A stretch of DNA of 64,000 bases from positions 23,174 to 87,173 of the forward strand of contig FWCC01000180.1 in the NCBI GenBank assembly GCA_900169235.1, given 5' to 3'. The DNA is from Zarea fungicola (taxonomy: Eukaryota > Ascomycota > Sordariomycetes > Hypocreales > Cordycipitaceae). Under the pieces are notes generated by a model. That model searched no databases and had not been told where the DNA came from. It was given only the letters and a program-made list of their open reading frames with translations. Shown here piece by piece: positions 33,793-42,944 of the stretch (positions within the stretch are counted from its first letter, which is position 1; each line of letters begins with the position of its first letter). A program made the position numbers and the translations under genes.

Positions 33793-35064
33793 ATGCCCGA
33801 GACAATGGCTCTCCCTAGTCATTCATCGACACTCTCCCCTACCCCGGCACCAGTCTCCACTCCGGTTGCATCTCGAGCCCGGCTTCGAGATATTGCTCCT
33901 AATATCTATCTCGGCCAATGGCCTCCCGGACCGAAGAATGGAATCACCGACGTTGCTGGAGTACTCGTTCACACGCAATCGATGCACTCGGACGATGGAA
34001 GCGTAAACACAGGTGTTACTACTATTGTGCCGCGAACTGAGTGGTTCAACAAAGCGTGCTATGCTGGCGTGTTCCGCTTTAACGGCTCTGGTGAGCTGAC
34101 GGGCACCCACTGGCTCGACGAGACAGGTCTTTTACACTCACCCATCATCCTGACAAACAGTTTTTCGGTTGGGGCAGCCATTACCGGCATCTACCAACAC
34201 TCCATCAAACACTTTGCCGACAAGGATGGGGCTGCCAATTGGTTTCTCATGCCCGTCGTTGGTGAAACTTTTGATGGCTATTTAAACGATCTCACGGCCA
34301 TAGCTGTAAAGCCGGAGGATATTGTTCACGGTCTTTCCAACGTCTCTTCCGACCCGGTCGAGGAGGGCAACACCGGTGGAGGCACGGGTATGATATGTCA
34401 CGGGTTTAAGGCAGGCACTGGCACCAGCAGCCGCCAAGTCCCTGGGGTTGACACCAATGGCGAAGAGACAAGATACACAGTTGCAGCCCTTGTTCAAGCA
34501 AACTTTGGAAGATCTGCCCACCTGCGTATCGCAGGTGTTCCTGTGGGCAAAATCTTTCTCGACGAAGAGATGGAGCGGGCCAAGGCCGCCGGTAAAGAGA
34601 CGCCGAAGAATGAAGCGGACGCGTCCAAAGAGGAAAGAGATGGGTCAATCATCACAGTTATTGCAACAGATGCCCCATTGAATCCGGTACAGCTGCAAAG
34701 GCTGGCGAAGCGGGCGACGGTTGGTGTGAGCAGGACTGGAGGCTATGGCTACAACTCGTCAGGCGACATATTCCTGGCCTTTTCCGCTGCCAATGCGATA
34801 GACGTACAAGAAATGAGTGCTTTCAGTCTCGAGCCGAATCGCTTCAAGGCGCGGCCAGTGAAGATTGATACGATCTACGATCAGACAATGGACGATTTGA
34901 TTGAAGCCGCGGCTGACGCCACAGAAGAAGCTATCTACAACTCCTTGTGCATGGCAGAGACTATGGTGGGTCGAAAGGGACATACTATCAATGCAATTCC
35001 ACTCGAGAGACTAAAGGATGTATTAAATAAATATAGCTACCAGTCAAAGAGGGAGAACGATTAG
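33793..35064 (+). CDS. P1-family aminopeptidase (DmpA / L-aminopeptidase-D-esterase type)
   Basis: Intronless protein of 423 aa. The N-terminal block RARLRDIAPNIYLGQWPPGP, the strand NGITDVAGVLVHTQ and the segment FRFNGSGELTGTHW are characteristic of the S58 (DmpA) fold. GNTGGGTGMICHGFKAGTGT follows. The strand TVAALVQANFGRSAHL marks the start of the small subunit after self-cleavage in this family. The exact nucleophile is not assigned, because the residue just before that strand is Arg-Tyr-Thr rather than an obvious Gly-Ser pair. Members are Ntn-type hydrolases that release N-terminal D-, L- or beta-amino acids. A Lys/Glu-rich insertion sits at about residues 260-285. Converges on the amino-acid permease, about 330 nt away. 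Confidence 0.87.
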   Translation: MPETMALPSHSSTLSPTPAPVSTPVASRARLRDIAPNIYLGQWPPGPKNGITDVAGVLVHTQSMHSDDGSVNTGVTTIVPRTEWFNKACYAGVFRFNGSGELTGTHWLDETGLLHSPIILTNSFSVGAAITGIYQHSIKHFADKDGAANWFLMPVVGETFDGYLNDLTAIAVKPEDIVHGLSNVSSDPVEEGNTGGGTGMICHGFKAGTGTSSRQVPGVDTNGEETRYTVAALVQANFGRSAHLRIAGVPVGKIFLDEEMERAKAAGKETPKNEADASKEERDGSIITVIATDAPLNPVQLQRLAKRATVGVSRTGGYGYNSSGDIFLAFSAANAIDVQEMSAFSLEPNRFKARPVKIDTIYDQTMDDLIEAAADATEEAIYNSLCMAETMVGRKGHTINAIPLERLKDVLNKYSYQSKREND

Positions 35065-35394
35065 ATTGAATCTTGAAACAAAATGGTCTCGTTGGCCATC
35101 GCCCCTTCAAGGGCAGGTCATCTGGGCTGAGCATATACTCCCAGAGACAGCGCCGAATGCTTAAGTCTCTACTGATGATTGCCAAGAGTCTCTACGAGAT
35201 CCTCTCTCCTAATAACTGCGGAGCTTGGGTTGATTTTAGTGACTGCAAGCTTCGAAATAAACTGTTATAGACAAATAATGGCATTACTATATTGACAAAT
35301 TACTCTATATTCTTTGTAGGCCAGAGTGGGCAGGCGGGCGAGCCAGGTACGCGCAACCGTTTCTTTCGTTGTCGTATCAGCGCCAGCTTGTCCC
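35065..35394. other. Short convergent intergenic region
   Basis: About 330 nt between the two stop codons, presumably the two 3' UTRs. No other feature is seen. Confidence 0.5.
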
Positions 35395-37395
35395 TCAGAA
35401 TAATGCATGAAGCAATCGTTTCCATGCCGGCCCCTCCGCAAGCTTCCGGCGATGCATATGAATAGCGTCCCAATCTTGTTCACGGCGGCCAGTGTCAACG
35501 TCAATTTCACTTATCTTCACCCAGGTTTCTCGTTTCCAGATATATCCAATAATGTAGAAAAGAATGACCACCGGGACACATAGATATGACATGAAGAAAG
35601 TTTGTGCATCAGCAAGTGAGCCATCAAGATTAGTAATTGCAGTATAGAATACGGCAATAAGAACGATGATGTTGAGAGTCAGACCGATATAAGATCCCCA
35701 GACACCAAACGCAGCACGGAAAGGAATCTCATCCAAAGTATGGCCCTGATGCTTCCAGGCTTGCCGGAATCTAATGTGACAGACACAAATCGAGCCCCAG
35801 GTAAACAATACCGATAAACCCGAAATCGCCTGTAGCCAGATGAATACAGTGCTGCCATTGGCACTGACACTTATGTATCCTAAAAGACCAAGTGCGATGA
35901 GAGCTGTAAGCGAAAATAAAGGACGACCTGATTTATCGATCCATGCGAAGAGTTTCGGCGCATAGCCCTGCTGGGCAAGCGCAACAAGAGTACGGCTACC
36001 GCCATAGACGGAAGAAACACCAATGGATAGAACAGATACCAGGATTATTGCGTTCATGAATGAATCATAACCCACCAAGCCCGCATTTGCGATGGCAATG
36101 ACGAAAGGAGATGCACTAGGGTCGCTGCTGCCGGCGTTTAACAAACGAGTGTCCGTTGGGTCGACCAGAAAACCAACAAGCAGAAGTCCAACAATGTAAA
36201 ACAATGTGATTCGCCAGAAAACTTGTTTAATAGCGCCAGGAAGGGACTTGGTAGGGTCCTTGGCCTCTGCCGCAGCTAGACTGACGAGTTCAGTGCCACT
36301 GAAGGAGAAGGCAGCATTGACGAATACAGCTGTTGGAGTAAGTCAGACACAGTAGCTTCAGTATCTCTATTGCATATAATACGTACCACAAAACCCACGA
36401 AAGCCGTTCTGAAACGCACCAGGGTTGTACCATAGCCGCGCGCCCCAGTAACTATGATATAGGCCATTTGATGGGCCACCGCCACATACAAGCACAATCG
36501 CAACAATCATGAAGATGACTGTTGCCGATAACTTCAAAAGAGCTGCCCAGAACTCCTCTTCAGCATAGCCAAGGGTGCCAAATATGTTGACGAAAATTAT
36601 TGCGACAAGGAATACCTGCGACAATGAGTTAGGACTGTACCAAACGTGTCCAAGTACGGATAGACAATAATGGAAACTTACGGTGACCCAAATAGCGACG
36701 CTGGTATCAGGCGCCCAGTATTGTATTACAGTACCACAGACTGTCAGCTCAAGTGGGAGCGTTACAGCCCATGACATGACATAATTCCAGCCCATTGCAA
36801 AGCCCCATGATGGGTCAATAAACCGATTCGAATAGCTGATACTTGGTTAGTACTTTCTGCATTTTGTTGCTCCGCATGCAGTTCCTTACGTGTAAAAGCC
36901 GCCAGAGACTGGGTACATTACAGCAAGCTCGCCAAGCGCATAAACAACGTTGAACAGCATCACACCCATAATCAAGAATCCTATGAGGACAGAGCCAGCC
37001 CCACCAGCTTGAAGGGCAGAACCGCTGCCAACAAAAAAACCGGCACCAATACTGAATGAGGTTAGTTAGCTTGTATCCATCCATAAACAGGCCCCGAAAT
37101 CATGCGTAACAATGACTGCTCTCCTCCAGACGATCCTTTTTTAATTGCAAGGTACTAACCTTCCGCCAATTGCAATCATATTGAGATGGCGAGGTTTCAT
37201 TTCGCGCTCAAGCTCAACTGTGCCGTTTGCTTGGTCCTCGTGGGACTTGAAAGACTCAATGGTAAGTCCATTGCGAGTAGCCCAGGACATCTCGGAGTAG
37301 CCATGTTCTATCCTCACGCTCGACTCAGTCTCAGTCTTGAGTGGTGGCTCCATGCTTTCAGACAGCTTGACTTCGGTTTTGGTCTCAGATTCCAT
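35395..37395 (-). CDS. Amino-acid permease, APC superfamily (fungal YAT-type)
   Basis: Five exons, 37395-37160, 37051-36890, 36835-36682, 36615-36387 and 36329-35395, join in phase to 571 aa. The N-terminal cytosolic tail (~70 residues) carries the RHLNMIAIGG motif at the start of helix 1. The helix-1 core reads SIGAGFFVGSGSALQ, the region where amino-acid substrates bind. Later conserved blocks include ALGELAVMYPVSGGFYTYSN, AFSFSGTELVSLAAAEAKDP and YGGSRTLVALAQQGYAPK. I count about twelve hydrophobic helices, and the tail is cytosolic. It is probably a plasma-membrane proton symporter, and specificity is not predictable. All introns are GT-AG and 54-108 nt. Lying beside amide and peptide hydrolases, it may import their substrate or product (inference). 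Confidence 0.9.
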
Positions 37396-39406
37396 GATTA
37401 TGACCGGGGTTTAATGGGGTTCACTTGGTTGACAAGCGTGTGGATGAATAAAACGGTAAATGGGACTGGGGACACCCGCCAGACAAAGGATGGCGAAATG
37501 CCCGACTACATATACCGACATGCCGATTCGATCCACCTGCGAGCGGAAAAGCCACTGGAAACGACGGAGCAATGATAAGGGATGCCGCCTACCAGCCATA
37601 TCACCCCTGTCAAACGCCACGCTAGCCGGCCGAGAGGGGAAGTGACAGTCGTTGGAGTAAAACTGCCGACGTCGGTGCTCTACAACGGATTGTTTACACT
37701 AAATTATTGGCACTAGGGCCGTTTGTTCTACTCAAATTTCCACATGCCAGCCGTCTGGAAAGCCCGCGTGTGATACCCGGCATTTGTCACCCACCAATTC
37801 ATCCATGGCTTTATGGGAAGCTGAAGCTAGCTTGCGCTGAAAGGAACTGAAACATCTCGTGGCTATTGCAGGAATCCGGGGAAGCGGGTCGGGTGAGTCG
37901 GCCTATATCGGTAAGCCCTACATGTAACTTTCTTTAGTCGGCCAGCTTCAGCCTAGATCTGGACGGCCTCATACAAACAAAACAATGACGGTCATCAGCC
38001 AAGATTTCACCCCAAGCTGGGCTCAGAGTCAAGAAATTACTCGGGGCGTCTGAGACTCGTAAATGATAGCTCCCATAATTTAAAATGTCATTTGATCCCT
38101 ATAATCTATGTTGCTAACAATTCCGTTCGGCGGCTTGAACTGGGCGTCGGATTGAGGCTGATTTGGCCGCTCTATCTTTACTTCTCACAATAACTGCCTA
38201 ACGTAGTTAGAGGCTGCCCTAAACCGAAAACGGGTAACAACCAGACAAATTGTGTCGTGAAAGTGATGCAAATAGTCAAGTTGATCTTGAGTATCTTCAG
38301 TCAAGTTCAGTTAAATTGATGCCCATGCTTATATTCGCCCGTCAGCTAATTATTGTTCCCTTTGTATGTGCTTTGGAACTTTGGAAACAATCTCTTTTAC
38401 CACGCCAATTTGCGATACCGTCACATGTCAGCGCAAGTTATCTTTCACTGGCACCCATTTACAAATGGCCCACCGTAGCTCCGGCCTCGGTATTTTCCCA
38501 ATCGCTACTTATCGTCAGGCTAAAATAACTCAGACGTGGAATTGCGATCGAACAGTGGAACTCTGATAGACACTGGCTTTTTTAACCTCCTGCCCTCTAT
38601 GCGTTATGTGCCAAGACGAGTCAAAATGCCAAGCTGCGTGCCGCGCGGCAAGGCAGTTCAATCCGGAAGGAGGTAATGCCTATGGCCGTGACTGACGCGC
38701 CTAGCTTACTTATGGAAACAACTTTTGCTACATTCGCATCCCATTCATACATGACAGCGAATGTATTCTTTTTCGTACGCGCGACGCGCTCGATTTGGGC
38801 ACCGTGATAGGACACCTCCGCGCCATACTGCAAAGTGGCAAGCTAACGAACGTCTGATGTAAACCGGGATCAATTGATTGATGTATAGCTAGGTCGCGCA
38901 CCGCTCAGTCTGTGCAGTCACGTCGAAACCCCCGGTGCGGCTATGGTGGCAAGTTTTAATTGATGGTGTGCTAAATCAGTTAGACTTGTATACGATAAAT
39001 AGAAATTTACGTTGCGTATATAAGAGCACACGTGCGGACGGACTCAGATTCGTCTGCGGCATGGATATTTAGGAATAGCCCTACATGTACCGGAGACATT
39101 TCCCAAATTTCTCTGGCGTATATGTTTGAAGTCGCCTTGGTTTGGAACTCTAAGACTTCACCCACTTCACCTACTTCATAAAAGCTATTTTTTCTATTAA
39201 ATGAATCACTTTGATTTAAAAATCGCTGTGCAATCTATAAACTATAGGTACTGTGTAGGGTAGTCATGTAGAAAGTGTCCTGTTGGCCACGTAAGCTGAC
39301 AATGCCTCGATCTTTACTGCATAGAGTAATATTAATCATGGCCAATTTAACCAACGCTTAGTACCTGGAAGATACGACCAACATAACCCATTAAATACAG
39401 CAAACC
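37396..39406. other. Divergent promoter region, about 2 kb
   Basis: No gene recognised. GCGTATATAAGAGCAC near 39015 is a TATA-like element, 390 nt before the HET gene start. The rest is unremarkable. Confidence 0.5.
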
Positions 39407-41383
39407 ATGCACACTGTCTACCGGCATCTGCATGCGGCGCGACAACAAGTGCGACTGCTGAGACTCAACTCAGCCAAGGACTTCAATGCCCCTTTGCGCT
39501 GCCAGCTGTTGCCTACTTCGCTATGGCAGGTACCCTCATACGAAGCATTATCATACAACTGGGGTCAGGCTCCGCGGTCAAAAATAATTGAGCTCGAGTC
39601 CACACCAGTTGCTGTCACACCGAACCTGGAAATTGCGTTGCGCTACCTGCGAAAGCCGTCGGCGGAGCGACTCCTCTGGGTGGATGCGCTCTGTATTAAC
39701 TACGACGACGCCGTCGACCACAGCAAGCAGGCATCCATCTTAAGACATATATACAGGAACTGCAGCACCAACGTTGTCTGGCTTGGTCCGACCGTACCTG
39801 AGCCCCGGGACCAATGGCCAGTCACTGGACAGGAGCTTGCCAGAGGCTTGAATTTGATGCGCCAGATTTGCGGCCGGGATATGGCCACCTTGGAAAATAT
39901 GAGGGATGTCAACCACTATAGAAAGTCAGATGAGGGCAATCATTCCGGTGTTCATGAGGTTGTGGAGGCTTTCCATGAGACAGCCGCCTTTCGCCGCCAA
40001 CGGGGACAGGAGACATATCTTGTAGACATCAACGAGTCGACAGATCTCTACAGACCGTTCCAAGAGGCTGAGATCTGGAATCAGACATGGGCTGTACAAC
40101 AGATGGCGCATGCGCCGCGCGTAGTCCTGCAGGCAGCTGACACGACACTCGAGTGGGATACTCTGGCCTCCTTTCTCGAAGACAAAGAGTACAGCGACGC
40201 TTTCCATCTCCCGTGGGCACATGGCATAATGGAGGGCATGGTCTGCGCCATGTTTGAGGATGTCGAAACAGTTCATACCCAGCGCAAACTCACGCAGCTC
40301 GATCAGGCCGACGCATTCGGTGAAAAATCGAGTCTCATGTCTGTCTTGGCCCGTTTCAGGCAGACGCAGGCAGCCGATCCGAGAGACAAGATATATGGAG
40401 TTCTAGGCTTTCTCCCGCAGGAACATGCGATTCAGATTGACTATACAAAGACAGTCGCAGATGTTTATAGCGAAACCACTATAGCGCTGATTGATGCCAA
40501 CAAAAATCTTGACATTATTTGTCAAAATCTGTGGTATTTAAACAGCAAGTCATCTCCAGATATGAACCTGCCGTCGTGGGTACCTGATTTCTCTCGAGCT
40601 GGTGAACTCCAATCCTGCGTTTATCAGTACCAATCGCTCTTCTCTCCCGGTCTGGGGCTATTTGCTTCAGGAAAACCGAACTGCACTGTTCCCTGCCGAG
40701 TCGTGGACGGGAAGGCTTTGCAAGTCAGTGGCACTGTTGTTGGGCGAGTAGGGTGCTTTAAAAGGCAGGGTCCTAGTTCTACGAGCTCATTTATGGTATA
40801 TCCCAGTCAGCTCCCTCGGGACTGGATGCGCATGTGGCTTGGAGAGCGTCTGTTGGGTGACGACCTGGCCATGTATGCTGCGAGTGGCGAATCCTGTAGG
40901 CAGGCTTTCTCTCGTACATTGGCTTTTGACTGTCAGGTTTTCTCCATGAGGAGACTCGACTCGGACGCCATTAAGAGCAACAGTGAAATAATTGGGCAGC
41001 TGCTAAAAGACAAGGTGGCAGAGATAGAGACAGAAAGCCCAAATACTGCAAGAGGAGGTACAGAAAAAAGCCAAGTAGAGGAGCATCGCTATCATCGCTT
41101 TTGGGATCAACTTATCTCAAAGGTATTGCGGCATCAACTCTATATTCAGTGGATGTTCCTTGTCTCTGAGAATGGATTATACGTAATGGCTCGAGACAGT
41201 GTCAAGGAAGGCGACCTGATTGCAGTTCTGGATGGGGCAAAGGTTCCCATCGCCCTCAGATCAAATGGTGGCGGAGAATACAGTATCATCAGCCATTTGT
41301 ATGTTCATGGATACATGGATGGATTGGCTGAGGAGCAGAATAGAGCAGGTCTCTTAGAAAGGACAGAATTTCTCATAGTGTGA
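39407..41383 (+). CDS. HET-domain (heterokaryon incompatibility) protein
   Basis: Intronless protein of 658 aa. The N-terminal ~190 residues contain the HET domain: YEALSYNWGQAP, RLLWVDALCINYDD, and QASILRHIYRNCSTNVVWLG. The conserved block DPRDKIYGVLGFLPQ follows at about residue 325, then IQIDYTKTVADVYSE. The remainder is the variable C-terminal region of unknown function, with LPSWVPDFSRAGE as a usual family landmark. HET proteins trigger programmed cell death when incompatible hyphae fuse, and many family members have no known partner. Whether it acts with the HeLo protein 17 kb away cannot be judged from sequence. The 3' end converges on the beta-lactamase-like gene with ~140 nt between them. 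Confidence 0.9.
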   Translation: MHTVYRHLHAARQQVRLLRLNSAKDFNAPLRCQLLPTSLWQVPSYEALSYNWGQAPRSKIIELESTPVAVTPNLEIALRYLRKPSAERLLWVDALCINYDDAVDHSKQASILRHIYRNCSTNVVWLGPTVPEPRDQWPVTGQELARGLNLMRQICGRDMATLENMRDVNHYRKSDEGNHSGVHEVVEAFHETAAFRRQRGQETYLVDINESTDLYRPFQEAEIWNQTWAVQQMAHAPRVVLQAADTTLEWDTLASFLEDKEYSDAFHLPWAHGIMEGMVCAMFEDVETVHTQRKLTQLDQADAFGEKSSLMSVLARFRQTQAADPRDKIYGVLGFLPQEHAIQIDYTKTVADVYSETTIALIDANKNLDIICQNLWYLNSKSSPDMNLPSWVPDFSRAGELQSCVYQYQSLFSPGLGLFASGKPNCTVPCRVVDGKALQVSGTVVGRVGCFKRQGPSSTSSFMVYPSQLPRDWMRMWLGERLLGDDLAMYAASGESCRQAFSRTLAFDCQVFSMRRLDSDAIKSNSEIIGQLLKDKVAEIETESPNTARGGTEKSQVEEHRYHRFWDQLISKVLRHQLYIQWMFLVSENGLYVMARDSVKEGDLIAVLDGAKVPIALRSNGGGEYSIISHLYVHGYMDGLAEEQNRAGLLERTEFLIV

Positions 41384-41525
41384 GATCCGGATATAACAGC
41401 TCAAAGTAAATGGTGCAGACACGTCTTCAATCAGCTTGCGATATAAATTAACTGACACATAATTACAGTTGCTCGGTCTCACTTTTGAGGATCATTCCTG
41501 GAGCGTTCCTTCGCTCAAGAATTGA

Positions 41526-42944
41526 CTAACCTCTCTTCAACAGGGTGGCATCCTTGCTGACTCTTCTCAGACTCACTACTTTGTCGCCATCTTTTTCCTC
41601 GAATTTCATGCTGATCAGCATCCCTTGCAGAACAAAGTCAGTAGGATTTTTGCCCTCGCTGTCTCGACGTGAGTCGACCGCGGGCAGCAAGCGTATGTCG
41701 CCGACACCATTGTAAACTAGTGTAGGCAGGTGATCCTCACTCTCACCCACAACATAGGAATTGGAATCGTCATCCTGCCATGTCCCTTTCCACCCCTTCC
41801 AAGCTTCGCCGGTCTCCTGGGAAGGTAGTCCAAGCTCGAGCGTTGCAAAATTGTAGACAAGGCTCGGCCATCCTTTGAGCCCGGTAATGGCCGCAAAAAC
41901 ATGCCATAAGGCATCATTTCCGGATTCTGAATTCGTCATGGCAGCCATTCCCGAGTTCCGGAGCATTTTTTTGTCGCCTTGCTTGGAGTATCCGGCTGCG
42001 TGGCAGCGAAACCCGGGGTCATTGGAGCCACTGTGACCAAAAGCGACCGTCTCTTTGTGGTCAAAAGTTTCCCACCCCAATGCCATGCCGCCCTGTACCT
42101 CGGTAAGCATCTCCTTGGCTGTGTCCTGGCGGAGAAGTCCACCATCACCAGACAGCGAGCGCTGCACATCATGGATTGCCCTTAGCAAATCTGCAGGCGT
42201 CGTCCACAGCCCAGCGGCAGCAAGCTCAGGCAAATGATGGTGCGCCTCCGCGGTCCGTATGTACCCATTCCGATGTACCTTGGCAGCGTTATGCTCGCCA
42301 GCTGGCAGTGGGCTATAAAAGGACCGAGTCATCCCCAGCGGCTCCAGAACGAGCTCGCGCATCAGATCCGGATACTCCTTACCGACGACTGCCTCTAGAA
42401 TGAGCTGTAGCAGGACGGTTCCCGAGCCAGCATATGTATACTTGTACCCGGGGAGGGACCTTAGTCGGAAGCGGACAGTGTTTGCCGGCTTGGCGCCAGC
42501 AATAATCTCACTCAAGCTGGGGATTTTGTCCGTGGAGGGATAACCCGGGAAGCTGGACGGTGTGAGACCAGCCGTGTGGCTTAGCAGCTGCTTCACGGTG
42601 ATGGTTTCAATCAAGGGCCTCTGACTGGCTGGTGAGCCATCAGCCAGGATATCGAGGTAGTTGCTTGGCAGCAGCTCGCGGAGCGTGCTGGAAAGGGTAA
42701 AGCGCCCGTCCTCGACGAGCTTTAATACGGCAATGGCGTTGATGGCCTTGGAGATGCTGCATGCCTGGAACACTGTGTCGGCGTCATCGCCCACAATAGA
42801 GTAGCACCTAGTCGACAAGACGCCATCTTCGAGAACGGCGACTGATGTAGACGGGGCACCGAGCTCCGCCAAACAAGCTGCGACAGTTTCGTGTTGTGGA
42901 AAGTTGGCTAGGATCAGCGCCTCAAACTCGTCAAGAATGGCCAT
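41526..42944 (-). CDS. Beta-lactamase-like serine hydrolase (class C / D-aminopeptidase family)
   Basis: Intronless protein of 472 aa with the penicillin-binding-protein fold. The nucleophile motif is SISK (Ser63, Lys66). The second motif, normally Y-x-N, reads Y171-A-G in KYTYAGSGTVLLQL. The third (HxG) is HSGSNDPG at 304-311. HTAGLTP at ~123 and LVLEPLGMTRSFY at ~198 are further family blocks, and GLWTTPADLLR at ~245 is also typical. Fungal members act on esters, amides or lactones, and true beta-lactam hydrolysis is not implied. No signal peptide, so probably cytosolic. GC content is higher than in the spacer to its 5' side, typical of a coding frame. Confidence 0.9.
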   Translation of the reverse strand: MAILDEFEALILANFPQHETVAACLAELGAPSTSVAVLEDGVLSTRCYSIVGDDADTVFQACSISKAINAIAVLKLVEDGRFTLSSTLRELLPSNYLDILADGSPASQRPLIETITVKQLLSHTAGLTPSSFPGYPSTDKIPSLSEIIAGAKPANTVRFRLRSLPGYKYTYAGSGTVLLQLILEAVVGKEYPDLMRELVLEPLGMTRSFYSPLPAGEHNAAKVHRNGYIRTAEAHHHLPELAAAGLWTTPADLLRAIHDVQRSLSGDGGLLRQDTAKEMLTEVQGGMALGWETFDHKETVAFGHSGSNDPGFRCHAAGYSKQGDKKMLRNSGMAAMTNSESGNDALWHVFAAITGLKGWPSLVYNFATLELGLPSQETGEAWKGWKGTWQDDDSNSYVVGESEDHLPTLVYNGVGDIRLLPAVDSRRDSEGKNPTDFVLQGMLISMKFEEKDGDKVVSLRRVSKDATLLKRG

